64,000 nucleotides of DNA from Dactylorhiza incarnata (GCA_033032865.1 JAWHQI010000509.1:731001-795000), one strand, 5' to 3'. Shown: positions 23,131 to 33,373, counted from the stretch's first letter. Notes: a model not told the origin generated them from the sequence alone. Translations and numbers: made by a program.

Positions 23131-23240
23131 TGCATCGAATGTCTAAGAATCGACTGCATCGAATGTCTAAGAATCGACTGCATCGAATGTCTAAGAATTG
23201 ACTGCATTTGACTGCATCGAATGCCTAAGAATCAACTGCA
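23131..23240 (+). repeat. 24-bp tandem repeat
   Basis: TGCATCGAATGTCTAAGAAT plus CGAC recurs at 23131, 23155 and 23179, then in shorter, altered units to 23240. It lies in what is probably the 5' leader of the decayed Copia that follows. Confidence 0.75.
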
Positions 23241-23489
23241 TTTTTTGTCATCTGCATATTCCTTCGCTTGCATCTGTGACCGTATCTGTCAACTGCATCG
23301 AACATCTAGGGATCTACTGTTTCTTTTGTCGTTTGTATATTCCGTCGCTAGCATCTGCCGACCGACCATTCTGCTGACCACATTTATTGATTACTTCTCT
23401 TCTGTTTATGTCGACTGTGTCGTCCTTGCATCTTAGCGTTGCATCAGGGTTCTTGCTGATTTCTCAGAGGATTTTTACGAATTTCTTGT

Positions 23490-25115
23490 CATAGACTCGG
23501 TCGATTAAGATGTATAATAGGACCGATGATGGGGAGTTTACCTCAATGAATCTATCCTTAGTAATGGGTGCAACTCTTACTCATATTGACTCAAGGGAAT
23601 TAAGAGGCATTGAAAACAACATGCAGTGGAAGAATCATGTTCTCATGTACATAACTGGAAGGGTAAGAAAGATAATTTAATTGAAGTACCTCCTGCTCGT
23701 GGATTTTTTGGCTCAAATGCGTGGGAACAAGATGATACTCAAATTGTGAGCTTGGTGTGGGATGTATGGAGACCTTAATTTCTGATTTGCTCACCCAATA
23801 CATGACGACCAAAACTGTATGAGACCATTTAACATTATTATACTCAAGAAGTAATAATTATCACATTCATTATCCCATTCATTAAACAAACTTGAGAAGG
23901 GTTCAGAGAATTCTGTAAACTTGTTATAAAACTCGACTCTCTTCTCCCTATCTCAAGTCTCAACTGATGTAAGAGTTATGCAATAACAATGGGAGCAATT
24001 ACAAATTATAAAGTTCTTAGGAGGTCTTGGACCAAAGATCAAAACATTCAATCACAGGTATTGAGAGATATCACCTGACGATTGCAGAAACATTATCAAG
24101 GGTTCTTCATGTATCTAGAGAGACTCCCGTTGGTACCACTAATGAGACAAATCACTCTGCTTTAGCAACTCAACATATCAAGGGCAATATAAGAGGCAGA
24201 GGCGTTCGTGGTGGAACGAGTAGAGGACGACCAAAATGCTGTCCCTGTGGAGAAGACAGTCATGTCTTATCCATGTGCTGGAAGCTTCATGACAGGACAC
24301 CTGTGAGAGGTGCAAACACTGCTATGACTGATACATCTGACTCCCTCTCATCTGATACTCTATCCATCAGCCAAGAAAAGTATACTAGACTCCTACAATG
24401 ACAGTGTCAGTTGCTTGATTCCACGGCTACATATGTCCACTCGGGTAATACCACGTGTATTTCCTCTACCTCACATACTTGGATCATCGACTCGAACGCC
24501 TCTGAACATATGGTAGGTAATTCAAGTCTTTTCTCTTATATGCCTAATGCCACTAACTCATCGTTTCCTCCCATTCGTCTTGCTCATGGTTCCACCTCTC
24601 ATGTCAAGGGTATTGGAACTACTACATATTCTGACTTTGATCTTCCCGGCACCTGTTATGTACCAAAATTTTCTTCGAGTCTTTTATCTGTTAGCAAACT
24701 TACCAAATGTTTGAGTTGCTCTCTGACTTTTATTCCCACTACTTGTGTTATTCAAGACCTGAAGACGAGGAGGACGATTGATATGAGGATTGAATCTGGT
24801 GGGCTGCACTACTTAGCCCTTCTACTTCTTGTTTTGTGTTTTTGTCCTTTTTGCAGCTTCATTATCTGTATGGTCACCTCTCTTTGTCCAGAATAAAGCT
24901 GACGTTTCTCCAGTTTTCTACTACCTAAACTAGAATGATAGACTTATGAGCATGAGAATCATCAGCGTGTGTCGTATCGACCCCTAGTTATTCCTACAAA
25001 GACTAATCTCCGTGAACCTACTCATTGTGATGTATGAGGCCCTTGTTCTCCTACTTCTTTCAGCGGTATACGATGTTTTATTACCTTCATTGATGATTTT
25101 GTTAAAAGGCAAGCT
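23490..25115 (+). pseudogene. Decayed Copia gag, protease and pre-integrase
   Basis: A gag trace begins near 23490 (LSLVMGATLTHIDSREL, then VSLVWDVWRP and GFREFCKLVIKLDSLL in shifted frames). At 24027 readable frames give a glycine-arginine-rich part and a zinc knuckle CCPCGEDSHVLSMC. The protease trace WIIDSNASEHMVGNSSLF follows near 24480, then PKFSSSLLSVSKLTKCLSCS, and a broken integrase that fades at FIDDF near 25110. Stops and shifts are frequent. It sits on the plus strand inside the giant host intron, in the same direction as the host gene. Confidence 0.8.
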
Positions 25116-25464
25116 GACTTAGGCTCGCCAAGGGGTGACCATATCATTATAAGTGACTAGGGCTTCTAGGGATCTTTTTTTTGAGAGAGTGATGAAGAGA
25201 TAAGAAAAAATGGTACGTTCTTGTCAACAAACATGGTATCGGAGCGGTGAATCTGCGGCCATCGATTGTCATCGCAGCTTCCTTCATTATGACCTAAAGG
25301 TTTGTTCGCTGGTTGCGACCCATCCTCCTATCTCAATACGGAGACTCGTCACTGTATCGCTTGATCTGTCCTCGTCTCCGCGGCCATCGATCGTCCCTGG
25401 CACTTGAGAGCATAAACAACGTCCTCTGCTGTAACAGTCTTGCGGAGAGCGTGCTCTGTGTTGG
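25116..25464 (+). pseudogene. LTR end, primer site and leader of another decayed Copia
   Basis: TGGTATCGGAGC at 25234-25245 is one base off the initiator-Met primer complement. CAACAAACA just before it may be the LTR end. The leader is interrupted at 25464 by a 2.05-kb LTR element and resumes at 27519. Its gag lies at 28090-28640. Confidence 0.6.
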
Positions 25465-27513
25465 TGATATGAGATTCTTTTGACCGGTGATCGTTGGAGG
25501 CGGGGATACAAGGGCAAGCCATAGAATGGGGGTAGAGGAGGGGAAGTTAGAAGAAGCCTACGGATGAGGAAGGGGGAAACCCTAGAGGAGGAGAGGGATT
25601 GGGGGAGAGGAATTAGAGAGAGAAGACTATTTCATCAATTTCTTGCATAATCTCACATGATCCCAAGGGGCCCTATATAGGCTCCGATGGCATAACCGTA
25701 AATACCCAACATACATCAAATATTAAAAACACTTAAACTCTACGATGACTCGAATCGACTCATACAACTTGACTCGATACAATGACTCGACTCAAACATA
25801 AATACTTATAATAATACATAACTAGATAACTGTCAGATGGACCCATAACAACTCCATCCGTCCCGGGCATCGAGCTTGTCCTCAAGCTCGAATTCCACGT
25901 GGATGGACGAATCATGTGGCACCTTGATCTCCCTCCAGAGCAACGCCCGATAGTGTGTAGCAGTGGCGTTGGCGTCAGCGTATAATGGCGGCGCTGTTAG
26001 AAAAACGGTCGGCGGAAGGAATGGTTCCGGCGGGGCTGTCAGAGTAGTGGTGAGCAACGTCGGCTAGGAGGCCGGAGGAACGATGTTCGGTAGTCGGAAC
26101 GGGTCCGTCAGAATCGACAGAGCAGGGGCCGGCGGAGCGAGGGCCTTCAACAGGGGCGGCGATGTGGCCGGAGTGACCGACAAGGTAGGGGTCGGTGGAG
26201 ACGGAGGAATGACAACCCTCATGGAGAGAGGTGGCACATCAGCGATCGACGAAGGTGGTGACTGCACGAAAAGAGTCGGTGACGACAATGTTGGTGGAGG
26301 TGGAAGCGGTGTTGGAAGGCGTCCGACAGGGTCCGGTAGTGGTAAGGGTTGCCGCGGCTCAATCGGCGGAACCTGTGGTGCAAGCAGAGGCGTTGGGGCA
26401 ATCGGAGGCGGCGGCGTAAACGACCACGATGACCTTTCCAATTGAGCAATTTTGGCGTCGATCGTGCGGTTGAACCGAGCCTCAAAACGGTCACACCGAT
26501 TGAGCAGTTGGGCCGACAAGTCGGCGACCTCCATATCTCAAGTGAATTAATTATTAATCAATTAATCAGGTAATCGATTAAGTAGTTAAAAATTAAATCA
26601 GATGAGGTGATTGCACATCAACGACAAGGGCGGGTTGCTCAAAATTGCAGGAGAAGGAGTTTGATGTGCGTTGAGAGGCGAAAACGACGGGCTCGTCGAT
26701 CCATAAAGGTGAGAACACGCCCAGCTGCAGCGCACGCTAGACGAAGACGACGATCGCTGGAATGCAACGGGGCTTCGTGCGAGGTGCTCGAAACAGAGAT
26801 AGCGTCGGTAAGCCCGAATGACGATGAGGACCGGAATCGTCGTTCCCTCAGGCTGTGTGAGCATGGATGGAAACGGGGATATGGGCAGGGCTGGAACCAC
26901 GTGCATGCGTGCGTTGGCGTCGAGGTTAGGTTTGGACTGAAAAGAGAGGCCCGCGCGTGCGGCTTCTGGATGTCGATCTGGAAGGGAAGCAGAGAGGTTC
27001 GGTTGAGGCGTCGATTGTTGGACGGAGTCGACGACGAGGCTCGATTGAGGCGTCGATTGCTGGACGGAGTCGACAACGGGGGCGGTGCGGGCTGTTGGAT
27101 GGACGAAAATGCTTGTCCGGACGAGGAGGAAAGAGTTCTTCTGATACCAAGATGTTATGGACTTCTTTTGGCTGGTGATTGATGTAGGCGGGGATACAAG
27201 GGCAAGCCCTAGAATGGGGGTAGAGGAGGGGAAGTTAGAGGAAGCTTGAGCAAGAGGGAAACCCTAGAGGAGAGGGCTTGAGAGAGAAGACTATTTCATT
27301 AATTTCTTGCATAATTTCACATGACCCCAAGGGGCCCTATATATATAGGCTCCGATGACATAATCGTAAATACCCAACATACATCAAATATTAAAAACAC
27401 TTCAACGCTATGACGACTCGACTCATACAATTTGACTCGATACAAAGACTCTACTCGAACACAAATACTTATAATAATACATAACTAGATAACTGGCGGC
27501 TGGACCCATACCA
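25465..27513 (-). mobile_element. Small non-autonomous LTR element (2.05 kb), complete with TSD
   Basis: LTRs at 25465-25850 (386 bp) and 27153-27513 (361 bp) share GCGGGGATACAAGGGCAAGC, CCAAGGGGCCCTATATA and CATAACTAGATAACTG in order. The target duplication GTTGG lies at 25460-25464 and 27514-27518. Read on the minus strand, the primer site TGGTATCAGAA (27139-27149) lies three bases inside the 5' LTR, and GGATGGAG precedes the 3' LTR. Only about 1.3 kb lies between the LTRs, with a gag-like fragment and no pol. It must have been moved by enzymes of another element. Confidence 0.9.
26064..26534 (-). CDS. Short proline-rich gag-like ORF of the non-autonomous element
   Basis: 156 residues. The N-terminus is helical-looking (MEVADLSAQLLNRCDRFEAR), followed by a long proline-rich part (PPPPIAPTPLLAPQVPPIEP and similar) ending NIVPPAS. 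The leader between 26535 and 27138 has other open frames without support. The N-terminal helix plus proline-rich linker resembles the very start of some plant Gypsy gag proteins, but the gag core and zinc knuckle are missing. Whether it is translated is unknown. Just before the 3' LTR, a trace LEDKLDARDG recalls the usual pre-PPT end of related elements. Confidence 0.45.
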   Translation of the reverse strand: MEVADLSAQLLNRCDRFEARFNRTIDAKIAQLERSSWSFTPPPPIAPTPLLAPQVPPIEPRQPLPLPDPVGRLPTPLPPPPTLSSPTLFVQSPPSSIADVPPLSMRVVIPPSPPTPTLSVTPATSPPLLKALAPPAPALSILTDPFRLPNIVPPAS

Positions 27514-27721
27514 GTTGGTCACGGGTTAGTAGCAAACCAAACGCCCGTCCTTCCTCTTTCACCAATGACCCCATATCTCTTCCTAAGTTTTCTTCGGGTT
27601 TCCTTGCGTTATGGACGCCGTCAACCCCGGAGGTGGCTTTGTTTCCCGCAGTCATCACTTCCTTCATCAATCCAGTCCATTTGATCCCTTTATGGTGCAT
27701 CATTTGCTGGCATTAGGTTAT

Positions 27722-27916
27722 GGCTTCGTTTGGTTCGGCTTATTTGCTCCGGTGAGTTTGGACAAAAACGTCATTGTCATACCAAACATTTTATGTTTAT
27801 AACTAGTTTCTTTTCTTGGTAATGATAGTAACATTTGTCATACCAAACATACATTCTATGACAATGACAATTTTGTCCAAACTCACCGGAGCAAATAAGC
27901 CGAGCCAAACGAACCC
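27722..27916. mobile_element. MITE, 195 bp
   Basis: The ends read GGCTTCGTTTGG and, in reverse, GGGTTCGTTTGG. The arms match for about 50 bases, including GGCTTATTTGCTCCGGTGAG, and the whole could fold into one hairpin. A 3-bp TAT flanks both sides. The size, the hairpin form and the GGGTTCGTTTGG ends are typical of Tourist-like MITEs moved by PIF/Harbinger transposases; the superfamily is inferred. It sits in the leader of the decayed Copia. Confidence 0.85.
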
Positions 27917-28089
27917 TATATGACTCGAGATTTAGGTTCTGATCATTAACTTGTTTACATCTGCCAACATTCTTTGCTTCATTTGTTTCCTCGCCCCACC
28001 CCCATCGCCGCGGCTTCCTTTTGTGTGTGTGTTTGGGGAGGGGGGGGGGGGTGCTTCTTCCTGTGTGCTTCTTTTCTCCATATGGGGGA

Positions 28090-28640
28090 CACATTGAAGA
28101 TGATTGTCGTTCCTAAAGGGTCGGGTGATCAAAATAAATTATACGCTCGAGGAAGTTTGAATGTGAATTTCTCAAATGGCAGAATCCCCATCAAATAGAA
28201 TGGTAGAAACTACCTTCTATTGGCTCAATCTATACGGATATTTATTGAGAGTCATAGAAGACTTGGATTTATCAGTGGATCAAAACCTACTCTTTATCAA
28301 AAGATGGACCCTCTTATGAGGAATCAGAAGGAGAGAACCTCACGGTGACCAATTGGCTTATCAACTCTATGAAACCCAAGAGTGTTAGACAATTCTTGTT
28401 TTGTCAAACCACTAAGGAAATGTAGGGTTTAGTTGAAAGAAACTATTTAATAAAAAAACTTGGTAAAGATCTATCAAGTGTAAATAGAGCAGTCACACAT
28501 TACGAATATGAATGACTTTGAAGAATATTATTCTAAACTGACCCATAAGTGAACATAAATTGATCAATACTCAACTATTCAAACTGTTGAAGACTACAAA
28601 ACCGAGCTTATGCAAATAAGAGTCTTTGAAATGTCAGGGG
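28090..28640 (+). pseudogene. Decayed Copia gag
   Basis: Shifted frames give RNYLLLAQSIRIFIESHRRL, GFISGSKPT, then CFVKPLRKCR-like and EYYSKLTHK pieces: the N-terminal gag of a plant Copia element. It continues the element whose primer site is at 25234. Several stops. A G run at 28038-28048 lies in its leader. The stretch 28641-29131 holds nothing I can name. Confidence 0.7.
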
Positions 28641-29136
28641 AGTCTCTGGCCGTGGTTTGGGTTTCAAATGCCACTGGAAGTGGCCTGACGGCCCTAAACC
28701 GGGGATAATATTTCTCTACCATCATGGACCTCCTTCGTGAGTTTGAGGGCTTGGGAGAAGATAGAGATCCCTAGAGATGGCGAGACCGATACCTGGAGAA
28801 CTTCGATGGCCGGAGTTCAGGAAGACATTCCTCTAGAACTTAGATCTAGAGCTTAAAAGAGATTAGGAACTCATTAATGGCTGATCCAAATGAAGAGACC
28901 TCCGTGGAGCTGGTTCTTGGTCCATGGGAGCTAGGTCCGCCGTCAAACGCCTCAATCTGCCATCGTCGTCATCAGAGAAGGTAATCCACTGGAAGCTTTT
29001 GTTGCTCTTGTTCACACAGAGAAAATGAGTGAGGGAGAGGTTGGGAGGCCATGGATCGAGTAATGGCAACACTCCAAGCCGCCTTCTCCCGAAGCTCTCG
29101 GTTGGGTGTGATATGTGTGATCCTAGGTTAGGGTTG

Positions 29137-30568
29137 TGATGAGTCCCAATTATATACACATTTATGGACTCATCTGGGCCGATTTTCTAGTCTTTGCACT
29201 TCACTTTAGACATGTTTTCATTCCTATTTAATACTCCATGCTAAGTGCACTTCTAGGCCCGTTTTGGTGTTATTTCTTGTTCATCTTCGTTACTAGTTTT
29301 CATGCAGTGTTAAGTGCCACCTTCAGTGGCTAGACTGGTGTTGTATGCTGGAACAGGAGTCGTGCAGGTGTTCCCGGTACAATTCTGTACAGGAACACTG
29401 CGCACGATCACTGGCTCTATCGCGCACGACCACTGGTCGTGCGCCACTGATCGTGCGCACTTAACGCCCATTTTTTGAGTTCTGTCTTGCTTATCGCACG
29501 ACCACTTACGATAGTGCGCACGACCACTGGTCGTGCGCCACTGGTCGTGCGAACATGTATTTTATAAATTTCTTTCATTTCAGGCTCCGCCCAGGCAGCG
29601 CGCACGATCGCAGAACTCCAGTGCGCACGACCACTGGTCGTGCGCGAATGACCGTGCGCAGTATTCATTCCAGCGCCTATATATATGCCTGTTCTGCTTT
29701 TAGGGCGGGATCGAGCCGCCGAGAGCGCGAGTGGCAGTCCGTACGCCGGCGATTTCCATTCCTGGACACCTCCACTTCATCTCCTACGCAAGGGGAAGTC
29801 CTCTCCAACCATTCCAAGTATTTCTCCATTGTCCGGGAGCATTCTCCACCATCCGCAAGCCCTCAAGCAGCTGTTTTCCACTCCAGTCCGGTGAGAAGAA
29901 GAGGAATCCTGAGGTAGAAGACGACGGAACCACGTAGAGAGATCGTGACAGTTTCTCTACACCGGAAGCACAGTCCGCCCGAGTCCGGAGGTAGCTTGAC
30001 AAACTACCATTCCGGCCGTGAACGACCGCTAGTCTTCATCCATTGGTTATCTCTTTCCTCTCTCCTTCGTTGTAATCTTTGAATCTTTTAAACTTGAATA
30101 TCATGATGTTTGGTTTAAATGAAATGAATGTTTCTTCTCTTTTCATCATTACTTGCTTGTGAATCGCTTCGCCTCCACTCATCCACTCACTCATTCACGC
30201 ACTCAAGGTGTTCGATCCGCATTAGCAAGAGCTAACGGCGTTTGCGAAGAGGTGTTTGCGACCCTCGCCTTCCCGCACTAGAGCACGCTCCATCCGCCTC
30301 ACGAAGCACGACATCGCGGCCGTTGCATCCATCTCGCCTTGCGAAGCGGTGCTTTCGACCCGCATTTCCTTCATTGTTGTTAAGAGTAGGAAAACCCAAC
30401 CAACCCCCCCCCCCCCCCTTTTGTGTGTTTGTTTACGCTTGTGTAACAATAGTCACACAACGCGATTCGTTCACCCAACCTGCATTCCTCAAGAGACCGA
30501 CACTCGGGGATCCTATTCCCAAACTTTATTACTTGCGCGACCGGTGCACTTGCCGAAATATCGCATCA
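29137..30568 (+). repeat. LTR1 (1432 bp)
   Basis: Starts TGATGAGTCC, ends TCGCATCA. It differs from LTR2 and LTR3 at several sites in its left two thirds (for example T at GTTCTGC near 29696 and A at GAACGACC near 30027) and has a run of 15 C at 30404-30418. Long open frames inside are not conserved proteins. Confidence 0.96.
29422..29686 (+). promoter_or_regulatory. Three palindromes and TATA box in U3 of LTR1
   Basis: A 23-bp palindrome with 11-bp arms (GCGCACGACCA and TGGTCGTGCGC) around one C occurs at 29422-29444, 29516-29538 and 29623-29645. Partial copies (GCGCACGATC, TGATCGTGCGC) lie between them. TATATATAT follows at 29678-29686. The position just upstream of the TATA box suggests promoter or enhancer sites for a dimeric DNA-binding protein. 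Nothing here identifies that protein. Confidence 0.65.
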
Positions 30569-30574
30569 AGTTTT

Positions 30575-30592
30575 TGGCGCCGTTGCCGGGGA
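30575..30592 (+). other. Primer binding site, body 1
   Basis: TGGCGCCGTTGCCGGGGA, the well-known Athila/Tat-type primer site (Asp tRNA), six bases after LTR1. Confidence 0.92.
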
Positions 30593-30689
30593 ATGTTCAG
30601 GCGTGTAACGTCTTGAGTTGTGAGCTTTTGTTACAAGAACAGTTGTTTTTGACTTCCTTTGTTTTGTTTTCTTTTTGTTGTGACTTTGC

Positions 30690-31922
30690 ATGCAGAGACA
30701 AGCCGCGGGGGAACTTGTACCCTTTGATCCAGAGATCGAACGGACCGCTCGCGCACGAAGGCGCGCAGCAGCAGTACAGGCGGCAATGGGTGACAACATA
30801 GACCCAAACAATGCTGACCCAAGAGTGCCCGATGTGGGGCAGCACCAACCTGGAGATGAGCAAGAGGTAGTGAGGCCTCGACCCAGAACGATGAGAGATT
30901 ATACCACTCCGACAGCTGGGAGTGTGTATTCGGGATTTGGTCCCAACATTATGAACAACCAGTTCGAGATCAAACCTGCGATCTTGAACATCATCCGGAA
31001 CAATGCTCAGTTCTCCGGGATGACCAGTGAAGACCCGCACCTGCACCTGGCAGAGTTTTCCGATATCTGCGGAACTTTCCGCTACACTGGAATACCTGAC
31101 GATACAGTCAAGCTGCGACTGTTCCCATTCTCACTTCGCGACAAGGCCAAGGTGTGGCTCCATTCTATTCCTCCTGGGACCGCCGCGACTTGGGATGCTC
31201 TTGCATCCAAGTTCCTGGCCAAATTCCACCCCGTTGATAAAATTGTGAGCCTGCGGAGGGAGATCGCCACCTTTCACCAAGCTGACCAAGAGACCCTTGC
31301 CGAGGCGTGGGAGCGCCTTAATGATCTTCTCCGCCGCTGCCCGAACCACGAGCTCCAACCGTGGAATGTGGTAGAGACATTTTACTTTGCGATCGAGCCC
31401 AACTACAGGGCAATGATCGATGCTGCTGCGGGTGGTACTCTAATGAACCACACTCCAGAGGAGGCCCTTCGGATTCTGCGCGACACCGCCTCCCACAGTA
31501 CATTCTGGACTGCCGGGAGAAATGCACCAAGAAACGCCCGCGGTCTCTTTGTGGTCGACTCACTTCCTCCTACACCCGCGCCTGCTGCTGTCATTACGTG
31601 CGAAGGATGTGGAGGCGGCGGCCACCACGCGTACGAATGTTCAGGGAATAACGTATCAGGTGACTTCGCGCACTTATCCTTGAATGAATCCGTTAATTTT
31701 GTAGGAAATCAGTCTAAGGGGGTGCCATTTAATAATGCTTATCATCCGGGAGTGAGAAGTCACCCGAACTTCTCATGGAACCCAAACACGCATGGCCAAC
31801 GATGGGCACCGGGGCAGCATCAAAACGATGCTTACGCCTCCGGGAGCCAACCGAGGCCACCACACCCGGATTATAACCAAGGCCCCCCAACCCAAAAAAA
31901 AAGAGTAATCTGGAGGAGATGA
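30690..31922 (+). CDS. Gag of the Athila/Tat-like element, copy 1
   Basis: 410 residues, intact. The retrotransposon gag core spans about residues 90-280: FEIKPAILNIIRNNAQFSGM, then DPHLHLAEFSDICGTFRYTG, LRLFPFSLRDKAKVWLHSIP, KFLAKFHP and EAWERLNDLLRRCPNHEL. A single zinc knuckle CEGCGGGGHHAYEC lies at about 304-317. It should assemble virus-like particles and bind element RNA. The frame ends at a TGA overlapping the ATG of the next ORF, just after an A9 run. A second ATG at 30786 is a possible start. Copy 2 encodes the same protein. Confidence 0.93.
   Translation: MQRQAAGELVPFDPEIERTARARRRAAAVQAAMGDNIDPNNADPRVPDVGQHQPGDEQEVVRPRPRTMRDYTTPTAGSVYSGFGPNIMNNQFEIKPAILNIIRNNAQFSGMTSEDPHLHLAEFSDICGTFRYTGIPDDTVKLRLFPFSLRDKAKVWLHSIPPGTAATWDALASKFLAKFHPVDKIVSLRREIATFHQADQETLAEAWERLNDLLRRCPNHELQPWNVVETFYFAIEPNYRAMIDAAAGGTLMNHTPEEALRILRDTASHSTFWTAGRNAPRNARGLFVVDSLPPTPAPAAVITCEGCGGGGHHAYECSGNNVSGDFAHLSLNESVNFVGNQSKGVPFNNAYHPGVRSHPNFSWNPNTHGQRWAPGQHQNDAYASGSQPRPPHPDYNQGPPTQKKRVIWRR
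31894..31902 (+). other. A9 run at the gag/protease frame switch, copy 1
   Basis: CCCAAAAAAAAAGAG lies 20 bases before the gag stop. A minus-one shift on this run would carry translation from gag straight into SNLEEMMEKFMQ of the next frame, the kind of sequence that normally follows gag in one frame in Athila elements. It is either a slippery site or a fixed one-base change. Confidence 0.55.
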
Positions 31923-32716
31923 TGGAAAAATTTATGCAAGCGGCTACCTCAAATATGGTGAACCAAACCGCATCCATGCGGAACTTGGAAACGCAGCTGG
32001 GCCAATTGGCCCAAGTGCTAACCGAGCGGTCGCATGGGACCCTTCCTAGCAACACTGAAAAGAACCCAATAGATCAAGGGAAGAGTCTCGGCGATGTGGT
32101 AGAGGCTGATCCAAGTGAGTTAGTGATTTCTTGTTCCATCAATAATATTGAAACGAAAGCTTTGTGCGATTCCGGCTCCTCCCGCAACGTCATTGCGTTG
32201 CAAGACGTTGCTAAATTGCAACTTGAGATGAACACGGAGGATCGGAAATCCCTTATGCTTGCTAATGGGACCGTTATACAATCTGAGGGGGAAGTGAAAA
32301 ATGTAGAAGTGATAGTTGAGGGGACGATTGTGGTTGCTGATTTTCAGGTGTTGGGACCCCAGGAAAATCACTCTATCCCTATCTTGGGCGTGCCGTTCTT
32401 GAAAGAGAGCGGTGCCACCCTTGATTTCGCTACGGGGTGTGTCTTCCTACCCAATAAGGTGTCGCAGCCCACTTGCCCCAAAGCTATAACTGAAACATCC
32501 ACTCTTCCCCCTCTCTTTATTTTTGATGAATCTCGGAGTTGTGCAGGAAATGAAGAAGATAAAGAACCAATTGAAGGAGAAAAGGAGGAGCACCAGTCCA
32601 GTGAGGAAGAAGTAGATCTTTGGAGAGAATTTGATTCCGAGACGGAGGAAGATTGCATTTCGAAAAATATTGACTTGAATTTAGTTCGGGACACTCCCAT
32701 TATCTTCTTGTTTTGA
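31919..32716 (+). CDS. Gag C-terminal extension and aspartic protease, copy 1
   Basis: 265 residues from an ATG overlapping the gag stop; the frame is also open upstream to the A9 run. The start (MMEKFMQ, then RNLETQLGQLAQVLTERSHG) is the usual gag C-terminal coil of Athila elements. The retropepsin follows: catalytic ALCDSGSSRNVIAL (Asp at about residue 84), then LMLANGTVIQSEGEV, a flap-like part, and IPILGVPFLKESGATLDF. The acidic tail ends DTPIIFLF. No RT follows. It probably cleaves gag in the particle, while RT and integrase must come from a helper element. Confidence 0.88.
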   Translation: MMEKFMQAATSNMVNQTASMRNLETQLGQLAQVLTERSHGTLPSNTEKNPIDQGKSLGDVVEADPSELVISCSINNIETKALCDSGSSRNVIALQDVAKLQLEMNTEDRKSLMLANGTVIQSEGEVKNVEVIVEGTIVVADFQVLGPQENHSIPILGVPFLKESGATLDFATGCVFLPNKVSQPTCPKAITETSTLPPLFIFDESRSCAGNEEDKEPIEGEKEEHQSSEEEVDLWREFDSETEEDCISKNIDLNLVRDTPIIFLF

Positions 32717-32783
32717 TTCTTGTAATAAACAATTTAAGCGCTCCATCTCTTAGGCTGATCCGGTAGTCACCGCGACCCCGGAA

Positions 32784-33017
32784 GTGACGCCACCCACCAC
32801 CAAGATGGAAAAATCTGAAAACTTTCAACGTTGGCAGTCCCCGACTGTCACTAAACTTAAACAGGAGAAACTTCTGCACGACGCTCGCGCTGCCGCTCTA
32901 CGTGGCAAGAGGGCGGAGGTTAGGGGAACACTGGGTGACACCAGTGTTGGGCCTAAAGCCTTCACCTCCCGCCTACGAGCTACGGGAGACGCGCACCATA
33001 AGAGCGCCTATAGCTGA
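32784..33017 (+). CDS. Short basic ORF of unknown function, copy 1
   Basis: 77 residues, starting MTPPTTKMEKSENFQRWQSP and ending DAHHKSAYS; rich in Lys and Arg, no domain known to me. It is unchanged in copy 2, but the two bodies are near-identical throughout, so this is no proof of selection. It may be a remnant of the deleted pol region. Confidence 0.3.
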   Translation: MTPPTTKMEKSENFQRWQSPTVTKLKQEKLLHDARAAALRGKRAEVRGTLGDTSVGPKAFTSRLRATGDAHHKSAYS

Positions 33018-33136
33018 TTTGTGTTGTCTGAATTTGTGAAACTGCTTCTGTGAACTTCTCGTTTAATTTCTGTGCTCTTTAAACAATCATAATACAGGTA
33101 TTTGGTCCAGCTTAAGGACATAAAACAAAAGCGCTG

Positions 33137-33152
33137 CTGGGAGACAACCCAG
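33137..33152 (+). other. Hairpin CTGGGAGACAACCCAG, copy 1
   Basis: A 5-bp stem (CTGGG/CCCAG) around AGACAA. A very similar GGGAGGCAACCC motif follows pol in many plant Athila/Tat elements, so this marks the position after the lost pol. Confidence 0.5.
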
Positions 33153-33373
33153 ATTTCCTGATTTTATTTTTATCTAACATGTTTAGTTCAGTTTTTATAT
33201 TTGTTTTTGCTGTTTTTAGTTTTGTGCTTGCAGGTGTGTTGTGTTCTTTGGTGCGGATGCTGCGGACTGCTCTTTATCTTAATCGCCAATCGTCTGGTAT
33301 GCTCAATTCTGAGCATTGGGTAACACTTCTCCCCCCCATTAGCTTCCAATTTCTGTGATGTAATGTTTAGACT

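Noticed and set aside
23131..23240. Evenly spaced 24-bp repeats, considered as a CRISPR-like array
   Set aside because: Units are head to tail with no spacers, in plant intron DNA; a simple minisatellite.
26083..26445. Gly-rich 120-residue plus-strand ORF
   Set aside because: Antisense of the proline-rich gag-like ORF; low complexity only.
29417..29668. ORF made of repeated RTTSGRA motifs in all LTRs of the tandem element
   Set aside because: It is the translation of the palindromes in U3, upstream of the TATA box, so not in the transcript.
30242..30801. 124- and 181-residue ORFs in the LTR and leader
   Set aside because: They cross the variable C run, change length between copies and end in the primer site region; unlikely to be proteins.
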